Source of the DNA: Ceratopteris richardii
Lineage: Eukaryota > Streptophyta > Polypodiopsida > Polypodiales > Pteridaceae
Reading direction: 5' to 3'
DNA length: 64,000 nucleotides
Assembly (NCBI GenBank): GCA_020310875.1
Contig: CM035406.1
Span: 83,323,717 to 83,387,716 of the forward strand
The translations under genes were made by a program, and so were the position numbers. The notes below the pieces were generated by a model that saw only the letters and a list, made by a program, of their open reading frames with translations, searched no databases and was not told where the DNA came from. Shown here piece after piece: positions 1-11,719 of this stretch; the stretch's first letter is position 1; every line of letters starts with the position of its first letter.

Positions 1-2435
1 AAAGAAGGGTATACATGATAAACTATTCTTTAACTATGAGCAGTAATGTAAACAACTTCAGACGAGAAGGGATAAATTTACTAACTTAGCTTTTAAGCTC
101 GATGTATATCAGTTATGTTAAAATGCATTCGTATATATAATATTAGATATAAGCCATTAGTAGGGGTACAAAAAGTAATGTTAATAGTACTAGATCCTTA
201 ACTCAAATAGAGTATTAAAACATATTTCTTGTTTTATACTGACCGGCAATAAAGTACTCGGTGATAAAAGAAATATGAAATCTCGACCATTCATATTATG
301 AAGGTTTTATAGAATGAGAACATAATGCTTTTTAACTTTTTATAACATGTGAACCTCAAGCATTAATATGCACTTGATATTATCCCCATGTACAAGAGTT
401 AAATGACAACATCGTTTGGTACTCTTTAAAGTATTAACGGATCGAGCAACCAATGAGCGAAGAAAACGTACCACCATTACTATGTGATTTATTCTAAGGT
501 TAATCGGTATAAGCTAGGTTACATATACAAAAGAATTGTTCCTTTTGGACTTAATGACAGATTAAATATGATGACCAATATACTAGCGTCTCATTTAGTG
601 AAGGTGATACGGATACTTGTCATGAACGTTAAGGGGTCCACGTTTTTTATGTGCTTTCCAGTATAAACTGACAGCTTTCATATTTTATTTGGCAACCTAA
701 TGTTCTACACCAAATATAAAGTAGAAACTACGAAATTAAAGTTAAAGGCAAAATGATTGCAAATCTACATTTCTCTTCCTATATGCTAAGTGAAAATGCA
801 ATGTAAGTAATAAATATGTTGGAGTACTGTTCACATCATATATAAGTGGCTGACAATTATTTAAATGAAAATATAGAAGACAATCCCATTATTTTACATC
901 AATCTTGATTTGCCTTATTCATTTAATCATATATACATGTCAAATACCGTAGTAAATAAATTATTACTACTATTTAAAAAAGTCAATTTTAATTTATTGA
1001 AACATGTTTATTAAATTATTTCCTAGAGGTTTTCAGATCCCTTAGGTCGTATTCTATTGTTGATGGTTAATCGAAATTTCCAGAAGCCTGTACTCATATT
1101 GTTATCTTCAGAAAGAATGCGATCACTATCTCGTATGCTGAATAGTTCTCATGACAAAAAGATGGTGAACAAATGAACCACAATTTGGACACTTTTCTAG
1201 AGTTACCGTAAGGCAGGTACAAAATTAGCCAATAAAAGTTAAGGCATCATTCAGTATGTTGTGAAACACTACAACAAGATCGGGGCATTTCAATGCGTAC
1301 TTTCACCTCAACCATCATAAATGTGGTTATTAAAATGTTACATATAATTCCGCTGCAATGTCATTATGATACTTAAAAATCACTTCCGCTACGTCCACAT
1401 GCACTATGTTCGTCAATATGCTTATCCCATTATAGGGAAACAAAATAACCATTTTCCAATTTAAAAAATACAAAAAAAGGTTACTATATCCCTTGCTATG
1501 GACGTGCTTATAGCCATCGATAGTTTTCTTCTCTTTTCAAAAAAAATATATTAAGTATGGTGTCATTTCAAGTCATATTTGACTGGGATCTTTAACAATT
1601 AGTTTACAACTATGTCAAACTTCAAATTTTTTTTTCAGCGGTCTCTTAATCTACTATTTTGGCTTCTTCACTCCATATTGTAGAGTGGATCCACCGGTTA
1701 ATTAGTGGGGGGATCTCCCTCCAAACTGCACGTTCGACTTTCGTCGAATACAGCTTTCCATATGATTGAATAAAAGATACCCAAAGAAATTTCAACCAAA
1801 TTTTTTTTTAAGCTTCCTTAGCCCATGCACGCTAGTGCATGCCAATTTTTGCTCAAGCCTATACAACATGAAGTCCCTCGGTATACAAAAATCACACATG
1901 CTACAAATGGTAGAAACTTCTAGAAATGAGATAGAATATAGAAATTTCTATAGTGAGGTTTTGAGAATCAAATCATGCAAAATGTGAAAGAGTATCCTGA
2001 AATAGAGAATAAGATTGTTTCATTAAAATTTATGTACATACAAAGACATCTAAGACAAAAATAATAAAGTAATTACCATTGACTCACATCATTCCCATCG
2101 ACATGGATAAATTGTACTCACATTTTTAAATACAATGCGAGCTCCCAAGCTCTCGAAATCAATCAACAGTTTGAAGAGGCCCCATAAATACCCATCTTGA
2201 TCCTCTACACATGTAGGATGATGAACAATAGCTATAAAATGCATTCAGTAATTGAAAAAAGAAGAAACTAACAAAAATCTTATATATAAAATTACATTAC
2301 ATAAAAAATAATTACAAACACATGGAAAAATCTCTTGAATCTTCCAACTCCTAAATGAGAGGTTCCCACGCCTTGTAAACATGAATTCGTCACTTCTCTT
2401 AATTTCCAATATCGGGTGCCCATCATGAGAAACTT
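1..2435. other. AT-rich intergenic DNA, no gene recognised
   Basis: Low-GC sequence with only short, composition-driven open frames on either strand and no motif I recognise. I see no LTR boundary, inverted repeat or simple array longer than poly-A/T runs. Some of it may be old transposon sequence too decayed to read by eye. Confidence 0.6.
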
Positions 2436-3454
2436 TCCTCATCGAATCATTTTGATGTGTTAGAGTTTTTGCAATCATATATTTGATCAATTTACAAGAA
2501 AGTACTCGACATCCATGTGCTTGATGGTAATCTTGATAAATACCCTAAACAATGTAATTTCACTTTTCTTCATTCTTATCCTTGCAATGAAGGACACTAT
2601 AGTTGTTATACTACATCTATGTGAGTGATGGTATGCATTGGCACATAGTTAAACCAAATTTATGGATGTGGACAAATACATTATGATCCAATCTATATAC
2701 CTTGGATATGGTATGATCATATGCACCTCCTGGTTTAGTAGGTGTGGTGAAAGTAGTTGGTTGTGAAAATCCACGTGATCATGGTGGTGTAGATGTATCA
2801 TCACAACCACAATATCCACCATCACCAAAATGTTTACCTTGTGCTTGATGTGATGTGCTAGCTACTACTAGTGAGGCTCTAGAAATTCTAGTAGATCTAT
2901 GAATGCAACCCCTCATAAATTTGTGGAGATCTAATTTGCATACATTTCACCTCTCATATAGGCATCACCTCCCCCGTTGGTGGTACTATACGAGGATGTG
3001 ATGCAGCAGAAGTCTGAGAAGGAGCCGTCATGGTTGATGTGGTATACATTTGTGATCCATGTAACATCCTTACAAGAGCCATTTTAGGGTGGAAAACCCA
3101 CATTATTAATTTTTAATAAAACATAAATATATTTCCATAAATTCTTTTAATAAAAAGTGAAATGCCAGCTAGTAAATCATAAAAACCTAGCTCCTGTTCA
3201 GTTGAAGCTAATAGCCTCCGGTTTCAATATTACTTCATAATCCTTGGTACATCTTTTCTCATTCCCACTCATCTTGTTTAGAGTCCTTCCCACATGCCTA
3301 GAATACTTCTTGGTCGATCTGATCTTGCTACTAAGATTGTTGGCTACCATCGATGGATGAAACAAGATTATTGGGGATCACAACGAGTGTACAAATATTA
3401 CAACTTAATGCTCAACCTTTGATGATGGTCTTAATGATTAATATAAGCTTAAGT

Positions 3455-3592
3455 AATTAAGTATGTATGTATGTATACATGTATGTAGGTATGTAAATAA
3501 GTAACTAACTAAGTAAGTAAGTAGATATGTATTTATGTATGTATGTACGTATGTATGTATGTCTGTATGTATGTATGTATGCATGCATGCAC

Positions 3593-3651
<59 letters not shown>

Positions 3652-3720
3652 GTATGCATGTCTCTAAGTAAGTAAGTATGTATGTATTTATATATGTAGT
3701 TAAGTATGAACATATGTATA
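3455..3720. repeat. GTAT/TG/TA compound microsatellite
   Basis: Runs of GTAT, GTAA and an uninterrupted TA then TG tract (about 3594-3647). The open frames read from it (His-Thr-rich, Tyr-Ile-rich) come from the repeat and are not genes. Confidence 0.95.
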
Positions 3721-3859
3721 TAAGGTTTTCCTTTAACAACAAGATACCCATCCTAGAGCCTTCGTTTCTCATATATTTGAGTATATATACTAGCATTTCA
3801 CCTAAACCGTTATATACAAACTTATTCATATTTAACCTTTATTTTTTTAACCTTTACGT

Positions 3860-4874
3860 TTATATACCATTATAACCTCTAAAACCCTAGTTGTTCAGGT
3901 TTTTCACTATATTCACTAGTATTTATATTAAGATCTTAGATTCTATATATTTAAGCATATAACTATTATGACCCCTAAAATGTTGATAGGTTTGGCTTTT
4001 CACCATATTTAGTAATATTTATCTTCGAACCCTAGTTTTTTTATATATTTAATAATATCTACTAATACTAATACTAAATCATTTTTTATATATTTAAGTA
4101 TTATAATATTTATTCTACAATCTTAGTCTGTTATGTTTTAAGTAGATTTACTATTATGAATCTTAAAATTCTACATTTTTATATATTTACTTTCATATAA
4201 TAGCCTTTATCATAAAAACCTTGTTTTATAATACATTTAATTTTTTACAATAATATTAAATGTAGAAACCTATCTTTTTATGTCTTGAGTACATATACTA
4301 ATGTTTATTCTAAAGCCCTAGCCTTTTGAGTTGTAAATATATTTGCTATGATAAATCTTAAAATCCTAAAATTTATATCTTTAAATTTATATACCTATTT
4401 AACTAATTATAACAGTATTATTCTAAGAACCCTAAAATTTAATATATTTAAGAATATATACTACTATTTATTCTAAGGCCCTAGATTTTTAGGTTTTAAG
4501 TTGACTTATTCTTATCTATCCTAAAATTCTATAGTTTTTATATATTAAAGTTTATATACTAGTATCTATCCTAAAACCCCAAGTTTTATCTAATTAATTA
4601 TATTTACTAGTATTAATCTTTGACCCTTGTTTTTTATATATATTTAGTACACGAAATAGTTTTTACTTAAGACTTTCCCTTCAAGGTTTAAAGTACATTT
4701 AATATTATAAGTCCTAAAATCTAAATATTTTACATATTTAGGTATATATACTAGTATTTATCTCATAACTCTTGGTTTCTATTTATATAATTATATATAC
4801 TAGTATTTACGTTAAAACCCTAATTTTGTATACATATAAACATATATTCTATTACTAACCTTATAACCCTAGTT
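3860..4874. repeat. Degenerate AT-rich array with telomere-like AACCCTA motifs
   Basis: Repeated variants of a block reading roughly TATATTTAAGTATATATACTAG (split by mutations) followed by TTTATTCTAAAACCCTAG. Copies of CCCTAG/CCCTAA recur near 3884, 4027, 4315, 4432, 4475, 4816 and 4867. Units are badly diverged, spaced about 45-70 bases, and the period cannot be fixed by eye. The motif resembles the plant telomere heptamer but is never in perfect tandem, so this is an interstitial minisatellite and not a telomere. Confidence 0.65.
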
Positions 4875-5237
4875 ACTCATCGAATCATTTTGATGTGTTA
4901 GAGTTTTTGCAATCATATATTTGATCCATTTACAAGAAAGTACTCGACATCCGTGTCTTTGATGATAATCTTGATAAATACCCTAAACAGTGTAATTCCA
5001 CTTGTCTTCATCCTTATCCTTGCAATGAAGGAGACTTTAGTTGTTATAATACATCTGTGTGAGTGATGGTATGCATTGGCACATAGATACACCAAATCTA
5101 TCGATGCAAAAAAATACATTATGATCGAATCTATATACTTTGGATTTGGCATGATCATATCCACTTCATGGTTTCGTAGGTGTGGTCAAAGTACTTGATT
5201 GTGCCAATCCACGTGGTCATGGTGGTGTAAATGTATC
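4875..5237. repeat. Tandem duplication, unit 2, left part
   Basis: Matches 2439-2799 closely in the same order and orientation, and is interrupted at GTATC by copia element 1. It resumes at 10886. Confidence 0.85.
5233..5237. repeat. Target-site duplication GTATC, left copy (element 1)
   Basis: GTATC directly precedes the TGTTAGATATG LTR start and is repeated exactly at 10886-10890 after the 3-prime LTR. The uninterrupted unit 1 has a single GTATC followed by ATCA at the same place. Confidence 0.93.
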
Positions 5238-5526
5238 TGTTAGATATGCTCAATACTCCACCCTCATGTGACCACAAATGATCCATGGTGCTCTAAGTTG
5301 TAAGGCCCCCATTATGAGGAGAAGCCATTATGAGAGCCCGGACATTTGTGGAACCCTAACTTCCAAGTTAGATGAGGTCTATGTGTGACCATTGATGGTT
5401 GAAGATGATCTTTGTGAGCCTAGCCGTTAGGTTAGGTAGGGCATAAACTTCCAGGCCATTGGGTGGCCATTTAAGGTGAAAATAAAGGCCCTGTGGCATC
5501 GCGCGGTTTCCCCATAGAACGTTAAT

Positions 5527-5587
5527 GGGGGGAGTGCAGAGGGGGGCTGGCCCCCTTCTGCGGGGTCCGGGGGGCCTATCCCCCCGG
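5527..5587 (+). promoter_or_regulatory. GC-rich U3 block: G-run cluster and perfect 8-bp stem-loop
   Basis: Four G runs (six G at 5527-5532, six at 5541-5546, four at 5562-5565, six at 5569-5574) stand in an otherwise AT-rich window, a possible G-quadruplex. CCGGGGGG at 5567-5574 pairs with CCCCCCGG at 5580-5587 across a CCTAT loop. The stem is unchanged in the other LTR (10492-10512). A regulatory role is inference. Confidence 0.5.
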
Positions 5588-5705
5588 CTCGTAGGGCCAA
5601 GACGGTAGGACTTCTAGTCGTGGAGATATTATCAGATCATATATTTTACCGACTATTTTGTATCTCCCGACTATGTTTATCTATACCGAACCGCCTTGTG
5701 AAAGC

Positions 5706-5713
5706 TATATAAG
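5706..5713 (+). promoter_or_regulatory. TATA box of element 1 5-prime LTR
   Basis: TATATAAG, about 250 bases before the LTR end, in the expected position to start the genomic RNA. The 3-prime LTR has a rearranged version (ATTATAAG). Confidence 0.65.
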
Positions 5714-5960
5714 CACGGCCCAGGTTGAGCTTTACATAGCATTGCACACTAGTAAGCCCTTCATCTAGAGTCTGTCTAGATTGCCATCTAAGCTTCATAG
5801 TGGGAGCGCACGGGAGGACAACACCATCATTGTAAGTGCATTACGCTCGACAATCTGAGAATTTGAGTTCTCTATCTCTCAGTCTGCGTCTATCTTTGTC
5901 TGCATTTTTCTCTCAACTCTGTCTACAGGTCTATTCCGCTGTGCTGTTTTATTTCTTACA

Positions 5961-5972
5961 TGGTATCAGAGC
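5961..5972 (+). other. Primer binding site (tRNA-iMet type), element 1
   Basis: TGGTATCAGAGC directly abuts the 5-prime LTR. This is the usual plant copia primer site, complementary to the 3-prime end of initiator Met tRNA. Confidence 0.9.
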
Positions 5973-6043
5973 TCAGGAGGCTCTGAGTGGTGCAGAAGTA
6001 GAAACGCAGAGGTTGCAGAGATCATAACAACAAAAGAGAGAAG

Positions 6044-7014
6044 ATGTCAAGCAGTGCATCATCATCTACGACTAGGGGCCAAGGCGGTTCATCAACAGGA
6101 GTAGGTGGTGCACAAGCAGGAGCAGCAATGATGCCAGTCATTCCAACGTTGCGGATACGGCCACCAGCCTTCATAGAAGGTAAACTTGATGGTATGAACT
6201 ACACCCTGTGGAAGTTCAAAATCACTTCTATTCTTGATTCGTATGAGCTTTTGGAGACTGTTCTTGGGACTGATCATGAGCCCCAAGAAATACCTGATCC
6301 AAATAATCCTGGTCAAATGATTCCTCCTGATGCTGATCTTCTACGTGCTTGGAAACGTAGAAATGCAGATGCACTCTGTGCTCTTGTTACAAGTACTTCT
6401 GATAGTGTTCTGACTCTCATTCAGCATACTACGAAGGCATGTGAAGCATGGAACATATATTGAGAAATCAATATGAAACTCGCAATCAGACACGGATTTA
6501 GAACTTGGAGAATCAGCTTGCAGCAGAACGGTTTGCTGATGGGGAGACTGCAGAGGTGTTTATTACTCGCATAAAGAATCTACGAGATCCAATGGCGGGA
6601 GCAGGTGTTCAAAAGTCAAGTGAGGAGCTAGCTCGACGTTGTCTTCGAATCTGTCCACCTAAGTTTGATGGTTTGGTAACAGCTCTTAACACTCAAATCA
6701 GACCTCAACCACTAACTTTTGAAGAATTCAGTGCCTTACTCATGGAGGAGGAGCTGCGGCTCAAGGCAAGGAGTGGTGGTAGCAAAGGAGATGCTGCATT
6801 CACAGCAAATGCCAAAGGAGGCAAAACAGACTCTTCAAAAGATGGAGACAAAAAGAAGAATGACAAAAAGAAGTTCAAGGGAGAGTGTTTCCATTGCAAG
6901 AAGAAGGGACACAGAATCCAAGACTGTTGCATGAAGAAGGCAGAAGAGAAGAGTGGCTCTTCAAAAGGTGGCAAGGGCAAGGAGTCTGCCAAACACAGTA
7001 GAAACAGAGCTTGA
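6044..7014 (+). pseudogene. gag: gag of copia element 1, broken
   Basis: Encodes the particle (capsid/nucleocapsid) part of the polyprotein. The first ATG after the primer site opens an Ala/Ser/Gly-rich leader and the family pattern PAFIEGKLDGMNYTLWKFK, then stops at a TGA (6461-6463). The reading moves to another frame at 6505-7014, which holds the rest of gag, a Lys-rich stretch and a CCHC zinc knuckle, C-x2-C-x4-H-x4-C (about 6889-6930), that normally binds the packaged RNA. The frame changes again near 6990 before the protease. The two breaks mean no full Gag can be made without repair. The family identity is clear; the exact lineage is not. Confidence 0.88.
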
Positions 7015-10000
7015 GTTATTTGTTACGATAGAGGAGGTGTGCTCCTCGACTGAAGATTCAGGAACAGATGACTCATGGGTGTTGGACAGTGGTGCATCTC
7101 GTCACATGACAAGTAGAAAAGACCTTTACAATTCCTTACAGCCTCTAAAGGAACCCATCACAGTAAAGGTAGGGAAAAATGCAAGATGTCCTGCAGAGGG
7201 GGAAGGTACGGTTTCATTCATTAACTCTAATGGTGATATCAGAAAGCTTTCAAATGTGCTGTATGTTCCACAAATAAAATGAAATCTACTTTCAGTAGCT
7301 TCTATAACTGATCAAGGTCACCAAGTATCTTTCAGTAAGTTAGGAGCTAAGATTATGGACGGTAACAACAACATCGTTGGGACTGGCATAAGGAGGAACA
7401 ACATGTATGAGTTGTGTGCTCTTACAGCCACTACAAACGTGGGCACAAGTAAGCTATGGCATGAGAGATTCGGCCACATTGGATACCCTGTACTGAAGGA
7501 GATGCATCGCAGAGGTATGGTTGCACACCTACCATCGATTGTAGAAATGAAGGAACCATGTGAAGCTTTCATGATGGGCAAGCAACAGAGGAAGGCATTT
7601 CCACAAGAAAGCAAGAACAGGGCAAGCTATCCTCTAGAGTTGGTGCATGCTGACTTGTGCGGAAAAATGCCTACACAGGAAGATGTGGGTGTACTTCCTT
7701 CACGATAAGGCTCAAGCTTTTGGTAAGTTTAAAGAATGGCTTCAGCTTGTTGAAACTGAAATAGGGAAGAAGATGAAGAAATTCAGGACAGATAGTGGTG
7801 GTGAGTTCACATCAACAGAGTTTGAAGATTTCTGCAAGAGTAAGGGAATCAAGCATCAACTCACAGTGGCACATAGTCCTCAATAGAACGGTGTTGCAGA
7901 ACGTCGGAATCGAACCATCATGGAGATGGCAAGGTGTATGTTGAAAGGAAAGGGTCTGCCTAATCAATTTTGGGCAGAGGCTGTCAACACTCCTGTCTAC
8001 ATCTTGAATCGAAGATACACCAAGGCACTTGATGGAAAGACTCCAAAAGAAGCCTACACTAGTAAAAAGCCTTGTGTTTCCCATTTCAAAGTATTTGGAA
8101 GTGAATGTTATGCACATGTTCCAGATAGAGAGAGAAAAAAGCTTCAACCAAAAAGCATCAAATGTATCTTCCTAGGGTACAGTGAAGATAAGAAGGCTTA
8201 TAAGCTATATGACCCTGAGGCTAAGAAGATCATGGCGAGTCGTGATGTGGTGTTTAAGGAGGAGCAGCCACATGCAGTGGAGGAGGAAAAGAGAGCTTCC
8301 ACTTTATCATCAGGCGAAGGGGCAATCCACTATGAACCTGGCCCAAGAGCTATCCCTTCTACACAAGAGAAGGAAGCATCATCTTCAGATGATGAGTCTG
8401 AAAGTCACCAACCTGCCGACACCCAAGTGGAAAAGCCATTGCCACGTTGGGTGAGGCAGCTCTATGATTCTGCAAACCCCATCCCACAGTCACTAGAACA
8501 GGTTGCAGATGGACCGAGGCGATCACAGAGAATAGAGGAACAGAGATGGGCAAGCGCCCATATTGTAAACACAGCCTTAATGGCTGATCTCATTCAAGAA
8601 GAAGCAAAGGAACCAACCAATGTGGAAGAGGCACTCCATGATCCGAATTGGAGGGGTGCCATGCAAACAGAATACAACAATATCATGAAGAATGGAACTT
8701 GGGAGCTAGTGGATCGACCCCCTAAGCGTAAAGTCATTGGCACCAAGTGGGTTTGGAAGCTAAAGTACAAGGCTAATGGTACTCTAGAAAAGTAAAAAGC
8801 AAGACTTGTTGCACAGGGCTACTCACAAGTTGAAGGCATTGACTTTTGTTAATCATTTGCCTCGACTGCAAGAATGACTACTATCCGAGTAGTACTAGCT
8901 GTGGCTGCACATAAGCATTGGCCAGTCTATCACATGGATGTCAAGTCAGCGTTCTTGAATGGAGACCTCAAGGAGGAGGTGTATGTGTCTCAGCCACCAG
9001 GGTTTGAGGCTCCCCAGTCAGAGAACAAGGTATGTAAGCTGAAGAAGGCATTATATGGGCTAAAACAAGCCCCTAGAGCATGGTACCAACGGATAGATAA
9101 GTATCTCTTGGATCTAGGGTTCAAAAGATGTGCTTCTGATGCTAACTTGTATGTTCTAAAGAGAGGAGGGAAGACAATTGTGCTTGTACTCTATGTAGAT
9201 GACCTTGTGATTACAGGAAATGATGATGCTCTTCTTCAACAAACAAAAGATGCCCTGAGTTCAGAATTTGAAATGACAGACTTGGGCTTAATGCATTATT
9301 GCTTAGGTCTTGAAGTTTGGCAGGAACAAGGAAAGATTTTCATCTCTCAACAAAAGTATGCAAGGCAGATATTGAAGGCATTTGACATGGAGGATTGCAA
9401 GGAAATTTCTACACCTATGGAGGTCAACACAAAATTATCTATTGAAGATACTTCACCTCGAGTGGACATTGGAAGATACAAGAAATTAGTTGGAAGTCTC
9501 ATCTACTTGTGCAATAGTAGACCAGACATCTCTTATGTTGCTGGAGTAGTAAGCAGGTTCTCTAATAAGCCTTGCCAAACTCATTGGAAGGCAAGCATGC
9601 GGATACTCAGGTATGTGAAAGGAACCACTGATTATGGTATTCTTTATGAAGAAGGATCATCTCTAGTCAGATATTGTGACTCAGATTGGGTAGGAGATAT
9701 TGATACCAGAAAATCAGTTTCTGGATATTGCTTTTCTTTAGGATCAGGGATTTTCTCTTGGATCAGTAAGAAGCAACCGACTGTAGCATTATCTTCTACT
9801 GAAGCTGAGTACAAAGCTGCATGCGTTGCAACATGTGAAGCAGTATGGTTGAGGAGGATCCTATGGCACATAGGAATACAAGGACAGGAGGCTACAGAGT
9901 TGAAGTGTGACAACCAAAGTTGCATGGCCATCGCCAAAAATCCTGTTTTCCATGCACGTACCAAGCACATAGAAATCCAGTATGACTATGTGCGTGGGTT

Positions 10001-10133
10001 GATTGAGGACGGGGTCGTGGAGATAACCTATTGCCCTACTGAAGAAAATGGGGTAGACATCTTCACCAAGGCTCTTGGGAGAGAGCAACTTCTTCGACAC
10101 TTTCCAAAGCTTAGGATTGGACCAAGGAGGTAG
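6990..10133 (+). pseudogene. pol: pol (protease-integrase-RT-RNase H) of copia element 1, broken
   Basis: Protease active site VLDSGASRHM lies near 7080-7110. A TGA interrupts at 7280-7282. The integrase zinc region keeps its His pair (WHERFGHIG) but the second Cys of the CEAC motif reads Phe. Near 7680 a deletion plus frameshift removes the block that carries the first catalytic Asp. The second Asp (RTDSGGEF) and the Glu (GVAERRNR) remain. TAG at 7884-7886 and TAA at 8793-8795 and 8850-8852 cut the frame again. RT is otherwise well kept, with [10 protein letters not shown] and YVDD at 9192-9203. RNase H keeps SSTEAEY and CDNQS and ends at 10133. The RT/RNase H half is an uninterrupted 419-codon frame from 8874. 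Confidence 0.92.
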
Positions 10134-10150
10134 TTCACCATCGGGTGGAC

Positions 10151-10162
10151 ATTGAGGGGGGG
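10151..10162 (+). other. Polypurine tract, element 1
   Basis: ATTGAGGGGGGG immediately before the 3-prime LTR; the usual plus-strand primer of reverse transcription. Confidence 0.88.
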
Positions 10163-10885
10163 TGTTAGATATGCTCAATACTTCACCCTCATGTGACCAC
10201 AAATGATCCATGGTGCTCTAAGTTTTAAGGCCCCCATTATGAGGAGAAGCCATTATGAGAGCCGGGACATTTGTGGAACCCTAACTTCCAAGTTAGATGA
10301 GGTCTATGTGTGACCGTTGATGGTCGAAGATGATCTTTGTGAGCCTAGCCGTTAGGTTAGGTAGGGCATAAACTTCCAGGCCATTGGGTGGCCATTTAAG
10401 GTGAAAATAAAGGCCCTGTGGCATCGTGCGGTTTCCCCATAGAACCTTAATGGGGGGAGTGCAGAGGGGGGCTTGCCCCCTTCTGCGGGGTCCGGGGGGC
10501 CTATCCCCCCGGCCCGTAGGGTCGAGACGGTAGGACTTTTGGTCGTGGAGATATTGTCGGATCATATATTTTACCGACTATTTTGTATCTCCCGACTATG
10601 TTTATCTATACCGAACCGCCTTGTAAAAGCATTATAAGCATGGCCCAGGTTGAGCTTTACATAGCATTGCGCACTAGAAAGCCCTTCATCTAGAGTCTGT
10701 CTAGATCGCCATCTAAGCTCCATAGTGGGAGCGCATGGGTGGACAGCACCATCATTGTAACTGCATTACGCTCGACAATCTGAGAATTTGAGTTCTCTAT
10801 CTCTCAGTCTGCGTCTATCTTTGTCTGCGTTTTTCTCTCAACTCTGTCTACAGGTCTATTCCGTTGTGCTGTTTTATTTCTTATA
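10163..10885 (+). repeat. 3-prime LTR of element 1 (723 bp)
   Basis: Same length as the 5-prime LTR, starting TGTTAGATATG. Differences cluster around 10517-10560 and around the TATA box. Ends TTATA instead of TTACA. Confidence 0.96.
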
Positions 10886-10890
10886 GTATC
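10886..10890. repeat. Target-site duplication GTATC, right copy (element 1)
   Basis: Exact match to 5233-5237; the interrupted unit 2 resumes directly after it with ATCACCACC. Confidence 0.93.
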
Positions 10891-11458
10891 ATCACCACCA
10901 CAACATCCACCATCACCTAAATGTTTACCTTGTGCTAGATGTGATGTGCTAGCTACTATTAGTGAGGCTCTAAAAAATCTAGGAGATCTATGAATGCAAC
11001 GGGTCATCAGATTGTGGAGATCTAATTTTCATACATTTCACCTCTCCTATAGGCATGACCTCCGTTGGTGGTATTCTATGAGGATGTGATCGAGCAGAAG
11101 TCTCAGAAGGAGCCGTGATGGTTTATGTGGTATACATTTGTGATGCAAGTGGCATCTCTACAAGAGCCATGCTAGGGAGGAAAACCCACATTAGTAGTTT
11201 TTGATAAACAAAAATAGATTTCCATAAACAAATTTAATTAAAAAATAAAATGCAAGCTAATAAATCGTAAAAACTTAGCTCTTGTTTGGTTGAAACTAGT
11301 AGCCTTCGGTTTGAATATAACTTCATAGTATATTTTCTCATTCCCACTCATCTTGTTTTAGTTCTTCCCACATGCCTACACTACTTCCTAGTTGATGTGA
11401 GCTTTCTACGAAGATTGTTGCCTCCCAACGATGGTTGAAACAAGATGATTGGGGATCA

Positions 11459-11596
11459 GAACTAGTGTACAACGATTGTGTGTGTGTGTAAATAGGTATG
11501 TAAATAAGTAAGTAAGTAAGTAATTGAGAACTAGTGTACAACGATTGTGTGTGTGTGTAAATAGGTATGTAAATAAGTAAGTAAGTAAGTAATTGA
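11459..11596. repeat. 69-bp direct tandem duplication beside a microsatellite
   Basis: The block starting ACTAGTGTACAACGATTG at 11461 recurs at 11530 with the same TG tract and GTAA run. Unit 1 has a single, more diverged version, so this duplication arose after the 2.4-kb duplication. Confidence 0.85.
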
Positions 11597-11712
11597 GTAT
11601 GTATGTATGTATGTATGTATGTATGCATGCATGCATGTTTATATGTATGTGCGGTGTATGCATGTCTGTAAGTAAGTAAGTAAGTATGTACGTATGTATG
11701 TATGTATGTAAG
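11597..11712. repeat. GTAT/GCAT/GTAA microsatellite
   Basis: Tetranucleotide runs equivalent to 3455-3720 of unit 1. Confidence 0.93.
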
Positions 11713-11719
11713 GTTTTCC

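Larger units (their letters stand above)
2436..4874. repeat. Tandem duplication, unit 1 (~2.4 kb)
   Basis: The segment starting CATCGAATCATTTTGATG near 2439 recurs almost unchanged from 4878. The order of landmarks (short coding-like stretch, TG/GTAT microsatellite, AT-rich array with AACCCTA motifs) is the same in unit 2 once element 1 is removed. Unit 1 is about 2439 bp and unit 2 about 2325 bp. Unit 1 keeps the uninterrupted GTATC site at 2795-2799 that element 1 used as its target in unit 2. Confidence 0.85.
5238..5960 (+). repeat. 5-prime LTR of element 1 (723 bp)
   Basis: Begins TGTTAGATATG and ends TTCTTACA, followed at once by the primer site. Contains a GC-rich block near 5527-5587 and a TATA box at 5706. 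Aligns gap-free with 10163-10885. Confidence 0.96.
5238..10885 (+). mobile_element. Copia element 1: full-length Ty1/copia LTR retrotransposon, defective
   Basis: A complete 5648-bp element: 723-bp 5-prime LTR, primer site, gag, protease, integrase, reverse transcriptase, RNase H, polypurine tract, 723-bp 3-prime LTR, with a perfect 5-bp target duplication. The order integrase before RT assigns it to Ty1/copia. It would copy itself through an RNA intermediate in cytoplasmic particles and integrate into nuclear DNA. By hand count the two LTRs differ at about 30 of 723 positions (about 4 percent), so insertion is old but not ancient. Stops, frameshifts and a deletion over the first integrase Asp make it non-autonomous. 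The terminal CA of the 3-prime LTR has become TA. Confidence 0.95.

Noticed and set aside
2245..2490. 81-codon minus-strand frame with an RSWKIQEIFPC segment resembling a Mutator-type SWIM zinc finger
   Set aside because: The first zinc ligands are missing, no upstream transposase core could be read, and the duplicated copy at 4875 does not extend it. Too weak to annotate.
3860..4874. Telomere
   Set aside because: AACCCTA words are isolated and diverged; no perfect heptamer tandem run exists.
8874..10133. 419-codon frame as a host gene
   Set aside because: It is the RT/RNase H half of element 1 between its LTRs.
11459..11712. CRISPR-like regularly spaced repeats
   Set aside because: These are direct tandem duplications and tetranucleotide runs with no unique spacers; the sequence is eukaryotic.
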